In this document: in pieces, positions 23,278 to 31,868 of the stretch
Position numbering within the stretch: the first letter of the stretch is position 1
How the letters are laid out: every line of letters begins with the position of its first letter
Assembly: GCF_026626635.1 (NCBI RefSeq)
Contig: NZ_JAPNKA010000001.1
Span: 11,330,501-11,394,500 of the forward strand
Length of the DNA stretch: 64,000 nucleotides
Reading direction: 5' to 3'
DNA from: Archangium lansingense
GTDB lineage: Bacteria; Myxococcota; Myxococcia; Myxococcales; Myxococcaceae
Program-made: the position numbers and the translations under genes
Notes under the pieces: generated by a model
What the model saw: the letters and a program-made list of their open reading frames with translations, nothing else
What the model was told of the DNA's origin: nothing
The model's database searches: none

Positions 23278-23655
23278 TCAGCCCACGGTGACGCGGCGCA
23301 CGCCGCGGGCTTCCAGCAGCGTGGGGAGGCGCTCGCGCTGATCGCCCTGCAACACCAGGGTGTCCTCCTCCACGGTGCCGCCGCAGCCCAGGCCCCCCTT
23401 GAGGGCCTTGAGCCACTTCTCCAGCTCGGCGGCGGGCAGTCCAAGCTGCTCCACCACCGTCACCTCCTTGCCACCGCGCCCCTTGCGCTCCATGCGCACC
23501 ACGGCGCGCGCGGGGCCCTTGGGCGCCTCGGCCTTCACGGGCGCGGGAGCAGGCCCCGACGGCAGTTCCTCACGCTTGAGGTTGAGCGCGGCGAAGGGGT
23601 TGTGGAAGGGCGCCGCCGGAGCGGACGCCTCGGGCTTCTTGTCGCGCTTGCCCAT
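23278..23655 (-). CDS. SUI1/YciH-like translation initiation factor family protein
   Basis: This 125-residue protein starts at ATG 23655 (MGKRDKKPEAS). Residues 1-45 are a low-complexity basic/Ala-Pro tail. The rest is the SUI1 (eIF1) fold, with VVRMERKGRGGKEVTVVEQL, LKALKGGLGCGGTVEED and LVLQGDQRERL. Bacterial YciH proteins of this family can influence start-codon selection, but their role is not essential. The gene follows the VKOR-thioredoxin gene by 13 bp on the same strand, forming a three-gene unit with the cupin gene. Confidence 0.88.
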   Translation of the reverse strand: MGKRDKKPEASAPAAPFHNPFAALNLKREELPSGPAPAPVKAEAPKGPARAVVRMERKGRGGKEVTVVEQLGLPAAELEKWLKALKGGLGCGGTVEEDTLVLQGDQRERLPTLLEARGVRRVTVG

Positions 23656-23668
23656 GGCGTCCGTCCGT

Positions 23669-25012
23669 TCAGTGCGGGTGATCGTGAGCCTGCAACGCCT
23701 GCTGCTTCGGCGCGGGCAGCACCTTGAAGGCAGGGGCGTCGGGGTTCCCGTCCGACATGATGAGGGCGTAGAGGAAGGACGGGATGGGCTGCGCCTCGCG
23801 GCCGTTGATGACCACCAGCGGCGTGCCGTGCAGGTCATGCTGCTTGGCGAACGCGATGTCCTCATCCAGCTTCCTGTTCGTCTCCGCTCTGGCGATGCAC
23901 GCCTCGAGCTGCGAGCGCGAGACCGAGCCGGAGGAGAGGATGCTCAGCACGTTCTGCGAGTTGAGCGTGGCCTGAGCGGCGAAGAGCTTCTCGCGCAGCT
24001 CCCAGTAGTCGGGAGCGTCCTCGATGCAGATCTGCCCCTTCGCGGCCAGGCAGCGGATGCCGGTGCCATCGGTGGCATGCGGGGGCATGGTGCGGTTGCA
24101 CTGGCCATCGAGCGGGAACTGGCGGGCCTCCAGCGACAGCTTGCCCTCGGGAAGGCGCTTCTTCATGAGGGCGAGCACCTCCACCAGGCCCTTGCAGTGG
24201 GGGCAGCGGCTGTCCGTCCACTCCACCATCTTCACCGGCGCGTTCTCGGGGCCGTAGCGGCGGCGCGTGGCCGACAGGGCCGGCAGCGGCGAGTCCATGC
24301 GGTAGCGGGCGAGCGCGTTGGAGATGGCCTGCTGCTCCGGCTGGGGCAGGCCGAGGAGGTACTCCTCCAGCGAGCCGGGAGCGGCGGTGGCGCGCATGGT
24401 GGCGACCTTCTCCACGGCGGCGGTGGCCTTGGGCGTCTGCGAGCCGGGCATCAGCAGCGCGACGTAGGCGGCGACGGCGAAACCCCCCGTCCACTTGAGC
24501 GCGCGGCCCCACTCGCCCGTCTGCGGCAACACGGGAGCGGGCAGGCCCCACACGGCCACGCCAGCGAAGCTGAGCGTGAGGGCGTAGGTGGCCAGACACG
24601 TGGGACACAGCGCCCCGGCGCTCGCGCTCGCGAGGCCGAAGACGAGGCTGGCCGCCACACCGGCCGCGGCCGTCAGACGCAGGCCGTTGGCGGCGGGACG
24701 CACGGTGTGCCCGTTCTTGCGCCACACCAGGTAGAGCGCCGAGAGCGCCACGGCGACGATGCCCCACACCAGGCCGAGCGCGGCCACGGGCATGCCCAGC
24801 CGCTCATGCACGCCGCTGGAGAAGGCGGAGTTCCACACCGTCTCGCAGTTGACCTTCTCAGAGAGGCCGCAGCTGGTGGTACCACCGCTGCGCAGGGTGA
24901 GGAGCTCCTTCCACTGGTAGATGGAGAGCGCGGCCTCGGCGAGGCCCAGGCCGAGCAGCGCCGTGGCACCACGGACGGGGACGGGAGGGGGCGGATTGGC
25001 CTTCTTGCTCAT
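23669..25012 (-). CDS. VKOR-thioredoxin (DsbB-DsbA-type) fusion membrane protein
   Basis: This 447-residue protein would generate disulfide bonds for exported proteins. The N-terminal vitamin K epoxide reductase domain (about 15-190) has the loop cysteines Cys48 and Cys56 and the redox pair CPTC at 136-139, within four or five hydrophobic helices. The C-terminal thioredoxin/DsbA-like domain carries CPHC at 270-273 and the cis-Pro loop HGTPLVVING. VKOR oxidises the thioredoxin domain and passes electrons to quinone. The start ATG 25012 overlaps the cupin stop by 4 bp. Envelope proteins in this window, such as the cysteine-rich lipoprotein at 48920, could be substrates, but this is only inference. 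Confidence 0.9.
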   Translation of the reverse strand: MSKKANPPPPVPVRGATALLGLGLAEAALSIYQWKELLTLRSGGTTSCGLSEKVNCETVWNSAFSSGVHERLGMPVAALGLVWGIVAVALSALYLVWRKNGHTVRPAANGLRLTAAAGVAASLVFGLASASAGALCPTCLATYALTLSFAGVAVWGLPAPVLPQTGEWGRALKWTGGFAVAAYVALLMPGSQTPKATAAVEKVATMRATAAPGSLEEYLLGLPQPEQQAISNALARYRMDSPLPALSATRRRYGPENAPVKMVEWTDSRCPHCKGLVEVLALMKKRLPEGKLSLEARQFPLDGQCNRTMPPHATDGTGIRCLAAKGQICIEDAPDYWELREKLFAAQATLNSQNVLSILSSGSVSRSQLEACIARAETNRKLDEDIAFAKQHDLHGTPLVVINGREAQPIPSFLYALIMSDGNPDAPAFKVLPAPKQQALQAHDHPH

Positions 25013-25335
25013 GCGTGCTCCGGAGGGGGGGTCATCAGGACGAGGAGGCGGGCGTTGTCGGGGCCGTCATTGGTGACGCCGTGGTCGACACCCGCAGGGG
25101 CGAAAAGGGCGGCACCGGGGCCATGGGAGGCCTCGTCCGCGCCGATACGGAAACGGCACCGCCCTTCCAGGACGAGGTACACCTTGTCCGAGGTGGCGTG
25201 CCGGTGGGGCTTCTGGCTCTGGCCGGGCGTCAGACAGTACACGTCCAGGAAGAAGCGCTCGGATTTGAAGAGGTTGTGCTTCTGGAGCTTCTCGGCCGAG
25301 AAGCCCAGGAAGTCCGACAGGTGTTTCACATCCAT
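25009..25335 (-). CDS. Small cupin-domain protein
   Basis: This 108-residue protein starts at ATG 25335 (MDVKHLSDFLGF). GTG 25347 is an alternative. The cupin metal-site pattern is clear: PHRHATSDKVYLVLEG in motif 1 and PAGVDHGVTN in motif 2, supplying three histidines and a glutamate-like position. The single-domain size fits small regulatory or dioxygenase-like cupins; the ligand is unknown. It is translationally coupled (ATGA overlap) to the VKOR fusion and probably heads the operon. The divergent ygfZ starts 38 bp away. Confidence 0.85.
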   Translation of the reverse strand: MDVKHLSDFLGFSAEKLQKHNLFKSERFFLDVYCLTPGQSQKPHRHATSDKVYLVLEGRCRFRIGADEASHGPGAALFAPAGVDHGVTNDGPDNARLLVLMTPPPEHA

Positions 25336-25373
25336 CGTGGCATTCACTCCCGCGCCTCTATATAGCGACGGTC

Positions 25374-26438
25374 ATGGAACCGCTGTCTCTGCATTTTCTT
25401 CACGAGCAGGCAGGAGCCCACTTCCTAGGAGTCAACGGCCGGGAGGTCGTGGCCGACTATGGGGATGTGGAGGCGGAGTACCGGGCAGCCCGGCAAGCGG
25501 TGGCCCTCCATGATGCCACCTATCGGGAAGCGCTGCGGATAACCGGCGAGGACCGCGCCAGCTTCCTGCACGGCATGGTGACCCAGGAAGTGAAGGGGCT
25601 GGAGGCCGGGGCGGCCACCTACGCGGCGATGATCACCGTGAAGGGCTCCATGGTGGCTGACGCTCGCATCATTCGACGCGAGAGCGAGCTGCTGCTGGAC
25701 CTGGAGCCCGGGCTGGGCGCCAAGGTGCTGGAATTCCTGGGGAAGTTCCTCATCTCCGAGGACGCCGAGCTGCATGAGGCCACGGGCGAGCTGGGGATAC
25801 TGCGGCTGATGGGACCCCGGACGGCCGACCTGCTGGGCGCCGTGACAGGTGGCCCCTTTGCCGCCCTGCCGCCGGACACCACCCGGACCGTGCAGCTGGC
25901 GGGCCAGGAGGTGCTGACGGTGGGACGTCCCGGACAGGGGCCAGGGGTGGACCTGCTGGTGCCGCGGGGCGGGCTGGAAGCGGTGTGGAAGGCACTGGTG
26001 GGAGCGGGTGGGGCGTTCGAGCTGAAGCCGCTGGGCTGGCGGGCGCAGGAGGCGCTGCGGGTAGAGGCGGGGGTGCCGCGCTACGGCCAGGACATGGTGG
26101 ACACCACCATCCCCCTGGAGGCGAACCTCACGAACGCCATCTCGTACAACAAGGGCTGCTACATCGGGCAGGAGGTCATCGCGCGAGCGACCTTCCGGGG
26201 GCACATGAACCGGAAGCTGTCGGGCCTGCTGCTGGGGACCACCGAGGCAGCGCCGGGGACCGAGCTGAAGAAAGACGGCAAGAAGGTGGGCTGGGTGACG
26301 AGCGTGGTGCGCTCGCCGCTCAAGGGGCAGACGGTGGCGCTGGGGTACGTGCACCGGGACCACCTGGAGCCGGGCACGGTGCTGGCATTGGGTGAGGGCC
26401 CGGCCGAGGCCACCGTGGCGGCCCTACCCTTCACCTGA
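25374..26438 (+). CDS. ygfZ: YgfZ/GcvT folate-binding protein involved in Fe-S cluster enzyme maintenance
   Basis: This 354-residue cytoplasmic protein shares the aminomethyltransferase fold but carries the YgfZ signature KGCYIGQEV at residues 260-268, with Cys262. YgfZ acts with tetrahydrofolate to support assembly or repair of iron-sulfur enzymes. The N-terminal segment DATYREALRITGEDRASFLHGMVTQ (split here across about residues 44-68) is typical of the family. The C-terminal barrel includes VGWVTSVVRSP and VALGYVHRDHLEPG. It starts at ATG 25374, divergent from the cupin operon. A true GcvT is excluded by the KGCYxGQE motif and the length. Confidence 0.92.
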   Translation: MEPLSLHFLHEQAGAHFLGVNGREVVADYGDVEAEYRAARQAVALHDATYREALRITGEDRASFLHGMVTQEVKGLEAGAATYAAMITVKGSMVADARIIRRESELLLDLEPGLGAKVLEFLGKFLISEDAELHEATGELGILRLMGPRTADLLGAVTGGPFAALPPDTTRTVQLAGQEVLTVGRPGQGPGVDLLVPRGGLEAVWKALVGAGGAFELKPLGWRAQEALRVEAGVPRYGQDMVDTTIPLEANLTNAISYNKGCYIGQEVIARATFRGHMNRKLSGLLLGTTEAAPGTELKKDGKKVGWVTSVVRSPLKGQTVALGYVHRDHLEPGTVLALGEGPAEATVAALPFT

Positions 26439-26497
26439 GCCAACCTCTCCGCCGAGCCCATCTCCCCGACCGAGCGCATTTCCCCTCCGCGCCCATT

Positions 26498-26536
26498 TCC
26501 CCTCGCCCTCCGGGAGAGGGACGGGGTGAGGGTATC
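26498..26536 (+). repeat. Palindromic GEG repeat, copy 4 (upstream of NRPS locus)
   Basis: The arms CCCTCGCCC and GGGAGAGGG are followed by GGGGTGAGGGTAT. It is the only intergenic copy in a tandem, not convergent, setting. The 287-bp gap 26439-26725 holds nothing else I can name; the NRPS promoter should be here. Confidence 0.85.
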
Positions 26537-26725
26537 TGAAACACTTGGGTTGGACCCCAGCGGTCGAGCAGCCTGATCCGGGAGTGACCTGGCCGGCTGC
26601 TCATCGCTGTCAGGGAGCTTGCTATCCTGCGCTCCCCCCATGCGCCCATCCCCCCTCGCTCGACCGCCCGCTCGCGGCACTCGTGTGCCTTGTCTCCAGC
26701 CCGTCGCACTCGCGCGGGTGTCTCC

Positions 26726-29700
26726 ATGAGCGCCCGGGCAGAGACAGGTACCGGGGAGGCGGTGTGCGCGCACTCCCTGTTCGAGACCCAGATGGCGCGT
26801 GCACCCGACGCCGTAGCGGTGACGTACGACGCCGAGTCGCTGACGTACCGTGAACTGGACCAGCGGGCGAACCGGCTGGCCCACCACCTGGTGGCGCTGG
26901 GAGTGGAGCCGGAGGCGCGGGTGGCGCTCGCGCTGGAGCGGACGCCGGAGTGGGTGGTGGGGCTGTTGGGCATCCTGAAGGCTGGTGGCACCTACGTGCC
27001 GTTGGAGCTGGCCTACCCTCGAGCGCGGCTGGCTCGGGTGCTGGAGGATGCGAGACCGCACGTGGTGGTCACGCACACAGCACATCGGGGGCGGCTGCCA
27101 GCGGTAGAAGCCCCCACGGTGTGCCTGGATGCCGCCGCAAGCGAGCTCGCGCGCAGGCCCTCCGAGGCCCCCGCGGTGCAGGTCACCCCGGAGCACCTGG
27201 CGTACGTCATCTTCACCTCGGGCTCGACGGGCCGGCCCAAGGGCGTGCAGCTCGCGCACCGCGGGCTGGTCCACGTGCTGCGCGGCGTCATCGAGGCGCA
27301 TGGAGTGGTACCGGGCCAGCGCGTGCTGCAGTTCGCCTCGGCAGGCTTCGACGCTTCCGTGTGCGAGGTGCTGTCCACGCTGGCCGCGGGCGCAGGACTG
27401 TGCCTGGCACCGCGGGAGGCAATGCTGCCCGGGCCTCGGCTGCACGCCCTGCTGCGAGAGCAGGCCATCACCACCGTGACGCTGGTGCCCTCGGTGCTGG
27501 CACAACTGGAGCCCCAGGGGCTGCCCGCGCTGAAGACGCTCATCTCCGTTGGCGAGGCACTCCCGCCGGAGCTGGCGCGGCGGTGGAAGCCGGGCCGCCG
27601 GTTGCTCAATGCCTATGGGCCTACCGAGGCCACCATCTGCGCGACGGTAGAAGACGCCGTGGACGTGGAGCGGCCCTCCATCGGTCGGCCACTGCCGGGA
27701 GTCGGAGTCCACGTGCTCGACGAACGGCTGGAGCGGGTCCCCTCTGGAGCACCGGGCGAGCTGTATGTGGGGGGCATCGGAGTGGCGCGTGGCTATCTGG
27801 GACAGCCCGGGCTGACGGCGGAGCGCTTCGTGCCGGACCCGTTCATCGGTGAGCTCGGCGCACGGATGTACCGCACCGGAGACAAGGTGCGGGCGCTGCC
27901 GGATGGACGGCTGGAGTTCCTGGGGCGCATCGACTCGCAAGTGAAGGTGCGGGGCGTGCGCATCGAGTTGGGAGAGGTGGAGGCCGCCCTGGCGCGCCAT
28001 CCGAGCGTCCGGCAGGCGGCGGTGGTTCTTCGAACGGAGGCCTCCGGAGACACGCGGCTCGTCGCGTACGTGGTCCCCGCGGGTGACATCGCCCCGTCTC
28101 CCGAGACGTTGCGCACCTTCCTGCGCGAGCAACTGCCGGAGCCGATGCTGCCCTCGGCCTATGGGGTGCTCGCCGCGCTGCCACTCACTCCGCACGGCAA
28201 GCTGGATGCACAGGCCCTGCCCGAGCTGACGCCCTCTACCGGTCCCGAGGACGCCACACCGCCTCGCACCCCGCGGGAAGCCCGGCTCGTACAACTGTGG
28301 GCCGAGCTGTTCCACCGCGAGCGTGTAGGCCTTCACGAGGACTTCTTCCTGCTCGGAGGACACTCCCTGCTGGCGGGCCAACTCCTCGCCCGGCTGCGTG
28401 AGACCGAGGGCGTGGAGCTGCCCCTCGCCGCCCTCTTCGAACACCCCACCGTCGGGCGACTGGCCAGCCTCATCGATGAACGCGAGGGGCAGGCCCCCTC
28501 TGCTCCCGCGCTGCCGCCCCTGGTCCGCGTCCCACGCGATGGCACAGCGCCGCTGTCCTTCCAGCAGGAGCAGGTGTGGTTCGTGCACGAGCTGTCCCCA
28601 GGCAACCTGGCCTACAACGCGCAGATGGTGCTGCGGCTCCGGGGCGCGCTGGACGTGCCGGCGCTGGAGCGAGCGCTGGCGGAGATCATCCGCCGACATG
28701 AGAGCCTGCGCACCACCTTCCCCACTCGGGATGGGCATCCGGTGCAGGAGGTACACCCGCCCTGGGACGTGCACGTGCCAGTGATGGATCTGCGTGGCGA
28801 GGCGGATGTGGAAGGCGCAGCGAAGCGTCGCCTCGCGGAAGAGGTGCGACGCCCGTTCGACTTCACGCGGCTGCCCCTGGTGCGCTGGACGCTGCTCCGG
28901 CTGGGAACAGAGGAGCACGTGCTGGTGCATGTGGAGCACCACTTCGTCCACGACGGATGGTCCGCCGCCGTCTTCCTGCGCGAGCTGAAGGCCCTCTACC
29001 CCGCGTTCTTGGAGGGACGCGCCTCACCGCTGCCCGAGCTGGCCTTCCAGTTCGCGGACTTCGCGGCGTGGCAGCGCAGTTGGCTGCGAGGCCCAGTGCT
29101 GGAGCAGCAACTGGCGTACTGGCGGCAGAAGCTGGAGCCCCTGCCTCCGCCGGTGGAGCTGCCTGCGGATCGGCCGCGTCCGCGCACTCCGAGCCACCAG
29201 GGCGGAGAGCTGCGCACGGAGCTGCCCGAGCCCCTGCGCCGAGCGCTCAAGACGCTGGGCCGCGAGCAGGGCGTCACCTTCTTCATGGCCCTGCGGGCCG
29301 CATTCGTCGCGCTGCTGCACCGCTACACCGGGCTGGAGGACGTGTGCATCGCCACCACGGTAGCCAACCGACGCGCTCCGGAGGTGGAGCCGCTGATCGG
29401 CATGATGGTGAACACGGTGCTGCTGCGCACGGACGCGGGGGGAGACCCCACCTTCACGGAGCTGCTGCGGCGAGTGCGGACGGTGGACCTGGAGGCGCAC
29501 GCACATGCGGACGTGCCGCTGATGTCGCTGGTACGCGAGCTGCGGCCCGAGCGCGACGGCGGCCCCTCCCCTCTCTTCCAAGTGATGTTCAGCTTCCATG
29601 ACTCGCCGGTGCCGGAGCTGGACTTCGGAGGCCTGCGGGGCTCGACGGTGCCCATCGGCAATGGCTCGTCGAAGTGCGACCTGAACATCATCGTCATCCC

Positions 29701-31858
29701 CGAGGGCGAGCAACGCGCGGGCACGGGAGCACCAGAAGACGGCCCCGTCTCCATCCGCTGGGAGTACAGCGCGGACCTGTTCGACCATGAGACGGTGGCA
29801 AGGTTGGCCGCGTGTTACCACCGGCTACTGGAGGCGGTGGCCGCCGCGCCGCTCACACGCCTGTCCGAGCTGCCGCTGCTGTCCGAAGAGGAACGCCACC
29901 GGGTGCTGGTCGCCTGGAACGGCTCCCGGCCGGAGCCGCTACCCAGCGACATGGGCCTGCATTCGGCCTTTCAGGCCCAGGCCCGGCGCATGCCCCGCGC
30001 GGTGGCGGTGGAGTGTGGCGGCCGGACGCTGACGTACGGCGAGTTGGAGCAGCGGGCCGGACAGCTCGCGCGCCACCTGAAGCGATTGGGGGTGGGGCCC
30101 GAGGTGGCGGTGGGGCTGTGCGTGGAGCGCTCGGTGGAGATGGTGGTGGGGCTGCTGGGCATCCTCGAAGCCGGTGGCGCCTACGTACCGCTGGACCCTG
30201 GCTTCCCCGAGGAGCGGCTGGAGTTCATGCGGCGCGACACTGGGATGCCGGTGCTGGTAACGCAGGCGGCGCTGCTACCGAGGCTTGCTTCGGACGGAAT
30301 GTGCACGGTGTGCCTGGACTCGGACGGCCCCGCGCTGGCCCTCGAGGACGAAGCACCCCTGCACCAGGCGGTGCAGCCGGAGTCGGCGGCGTACATCCTC
30401 TATACCTCCGGCTCCACGGGAAGGCCCAAGGGCGTGATGGTGCCTCACCGGACCGGGGCCCGATTCCTCGCGGCGATGAAAGAGCAACCGGGACTGTCGT
30501 CGGAAGACGTGCTGGTAGCCGTCACTACGCTGTCCTTCGACATCGCCGTGCTGGAACTACTGCTGCCACTCTCAGTGGGAGCGCGCGTGGTGGTGGCCGG
30601 GCGCGAGGAGGCCACGGACGGGGCGCGGCTCGGGGCCCTGCTGGAAGCGAGCGGCGCCACGGTGCTCCAGGCGACACCTTCCACGTGGCGACTGCTGGAG
30701 GAGTCCGGCTGGAAGGGGCGGCGGCTGAAGGCGCTGAGCGGTGGTGAAGCACTACCCCGCGAGCTGGCAGCGAGGCTGCTGGAGCGCTGTGGCGAGGTGT
30801 GGAACCTATACGGCCCCACGGAGACAACCGTCTGGTCCACCGTGCACGCGGTGACGTCGAAGGAGGACGGGCCCGTGTCCATCGGTCGGCCCATCGGGGG
30901 CACGCGGGTGTACGTGCTGGACGCGCGGATGCAGCCGGTGCCGACCGGAGTTCCCGGAGAGCTCTATATCGGTGGAGAGGGCGTGGCGCGGGGCTACCTG
31001 GGCCGGCCGGAGCTGACGGCGGAGCGCTTCGTACCGGATGCCTTCAGCGGAGATCCGGGCGCGCGGCTGTACCGCACGGGAGACCGGGTGCGCTGGCACT
31101 CGAACGGGACGCTCGCGTACGAGGGCCGCACGGATCAGCAGGTGAAGCTGCGCGGGCACCGCATCGAGCTGGGAGAGGTGGAGGAAGCACTGCGCCGACA
31201 CCCATCGGTGCGCGAAACGGTGGCGGTGGTACGCGAAGACACCCCAGGAGACCGGCGCCTCGTGGCCTACGTGGTGCCCACTCCCCCCACTCCTCCTAAT
31301 TCCCCTCTCCCTCTGGGAGAGGGACGGGGTGAGGGTATAGAGCTGCTCGGCTTGAACCCCGAGGCCCTGCGCACCTGGCTCAAGCAGACGCTGCCCGAGT
31401 ACATGGTGCCCTCCGCCTTCGTCCCCCTGGAGGCCCTGCCCCTCACGCCCAACGGCAAAGTAGACCGGCGAGCCCTGCCCGCCCCTGGACGTGAAGCGCT
31501 CGGCTCCGCGCGGACGTACGAGGCACCGCGCACCCCGGACGAGACATGGCTCGCGGACCGCTGGGCCGAACTGCTCGGCCTGGAGCGAGTGGGCGTGCAC
31601 GACGACTTTTTCTCCCTAGGCGGGCACTCGCTGCTGGCGGCGCGGCTCGTCTCACGGCTGCGTGCGGAGCAGCAGGTAGCGCTGTCCGTCCGGCACGTCT
31701 TCGACCAGCCGACAGTGGCGCAGCTGGCCGAGGCGCTCGCCGCCGCCCGTGCGAGGCCCCCGGACACCGAGTCCATCCGCCGCACCGAGCTGCCCGTGGA
31801 TCCAGCGCAGCTCTCGGACGACGAAGTGAACGTCCTGCTCGGCATCGAAGATCTCTGA
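26726..31858 (+). CDS. NRPS subunit 1 (A1-T1-C2-A2-T2), initiation module plus glycine module
   Basis: This protein of about 1710 residues starts assembly of a peptide. The start ATG 26726 is preferred to TTG 26690, although no strong ribosome site is visible. It begins directly with an adenylation domain (about 14-496) and no starter C domain or acyl ligase, so the first residue is probably loaded as a free amino acid. T1 follows (Ser547 in LGGHSLL), then C2 (607-1056, HHFVHDG intact), A2 (1076-1586) and T2 (Ser1635). Pocket residues of A1 read DACTIVAIC, similar to aromatic codes; those of A2 read DILQLGLVW, the glycine code. The acidic tail LSDDEVNVLLGIEDL resembles an NRPS docking segment. 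Subunit 2 begins 10 bp downstream. Confidence 0.93.
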   Translation: MSARAETGTGEAVCAHSLFETQMARAPDAVAVTYDAESLTYRELDQRANRLAHHLVALGVEPEARVALALERTPEWVVGLLGILKAGGTYVPLELAYPRARLARVLEDARPHVVVTHTAHRGRLPAVEAPTVCLDAAASELARRPSEAPAVQVTPEHLAYVIFTSGSTGRPKGVQLAHRGLVHVLRGVIEAHGVVPGQRVLQFASAGFDASVCEVLSTLAAGAGLCLAPREAMLPGPRLHALLREQAITTVTLVPSVLAQLEPQGLPALKTLISVGEALPPELARRWKPGRRLLNAYGPTEATICATVEDAVDVERPSIGRPLPGVGVHVLDERLERVPSGAPGELYVGGIGVARGYLGQPGLTAERFVPDPFIGELGARMYRTGDKVRALPDGRLEFLGRIDSQVKVRGVRIELGEVEAALARHPSVRQAAVVLRTEASGDTRLVAYVVPAGDIAPSPETLRTFLREQLPEPMLPSAYGVLAALPLTPHGKLDAQALPELTPSTGPEDATPPRTPREARLVQLWAELFHRERVGLHEDFFLLGGHSLLAGQLLARLRETEGVELPLAALFEHPTVGRLASLIDEREGQAPSAPALPPLVRVPRDGTAPLSFQQEQVWFVHELSPGNLAYNAQMVLRLRGALDVPALERALAEIIRRHESLRTTFPTRDGHPVQEVHPPWDVHVPVMDLRGEADVEGAAKRRLAEEVRRPFDFTRLPLVRWTLLRLGTEEHVLVHVEHHFVHDGWSAAVFLRELKALYPAFLEGRASPLPELAFQFADFAAWQRSWLRGPVLEQQLAYWRQKLEPLPPPVELPADRPRPRTPSHQGGELRTELPEPLRRALKTLGREQGVTFFMALRAAFVALLHRYTGLEDVCIATTVANRRAPEVEPLIGMMVNTVLLRTDAGGDPTFTELLRRVRTVDLEAHAHADVPLMSLVRELRPERDGGPSPLFQVMFSFHDSPVPELDFGGLRGSTVPIGNGSSKCDLNIIVIPEGEQRAGTGAPEDGPVSIRWEYSADLFDHETVARLAACYHRLLEAVAAAPLTRLSELPLLSEEERHRVLVAWNGSRPEPLPSDMGLHSAFQAQARRMPRAVAVECGGRTLTYGELEQRAGQLARHLKRLGVGPEVAVGLCVERSVEMVVGLLGILEAGGAYVPLDPGFPEERLEFMRRDTGMPVLVTQAALLPRLASDGMCTVCLDSDGPALALEDEAPLHQAVQPESAAYILYTSGSTGRPKGVMVPHRTGARFLAAMKEQPGLSSEDVLVAVTTLSFDIAVLELLLPLSVGARVVVAGREEATDGARLGALLEASGATVLQATPSTWRLLEESGWKGRRLKALSGGEALPRELAARLLERCGEVWNLYGPTETTVWSTVHAVTSKEDGPVSIGRPIGGTRVYVLDARMQPVPTGVPGELYIGGEGVARGYLGRPELTAERFVPDAFSGDPGARLYRTGDRVRWHSNGTLAYEGRTDQQVKLRGHRIELGEVEEALRRHPSVRETVAVVREDTPGDRRLVAYVVPTPPTPPNSPLPLGEGRGEGIELLGLNPEALRTWLKQTLPEYMVPSAFVPLEALPLTPNGKVDRRALPAPGREALGSARTYEAPRTPDETWLADRWAELLGLERVGVHDDFFSLGGHSLLAARLVSRLRAEQQVALSVRHVFDQPTVAQLAEALAAARARPPDTESIRRTELPVDPAQLSDDEVNVLLGIEDL
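26765..28210 (+). other. A1 adenylation domain, pocket DACTIVAIC
   Basis: Aligned by eye to GrsA positions 235-331. The pattern is close to DAWTIAAIC of the GrsA phenylalanine domain, so an aromatic residue (Phe, perhaps Tyr or Trp) is likely. It is the only A domain in the locus without the in-frame GEG repeat. Confidence 0.55.
29950..31480 (+). other. A2 adenylation domain, pocket DILQLGLVW (glycine)
   Basis: DILQLGLVW/IW is the well-known glycine code. The GEG repeat lies in frame at 31301-31340. Confidence 0.85.
31301..31340 (+). repeat. Palindromic GEG repeat, copy 5, in frame in A2
   Basis: Translated as SPLPLGEGRGEG between VAYVVP and the LRTWLKQTLPEYMVPSAF segment of the A-domain C-terminal lobe. 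Confidence 0.9.
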
Positions 31859-31862
31859 GGAA
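31857..31862 (+). promoter_or_regulatory. Ribosome binding site GAGGAA overlapping the subunit 1 stop
   Basis: It lies six bases before ATG 31869 and shares bases with the upstream TGA, so translation of the two NRPS subunits is probably coupled. Confidence 0.65.
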
Positions 31863-31868
31863 CACGAC

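Noticed and set aside
26159..28951. Long minus-strand open frame across ygfZ and the first NRPS gene
   Set aside because: Low-complexity His/Arg/Gln composition; the plus strand encodes clear YgfZ and NRPS domains.
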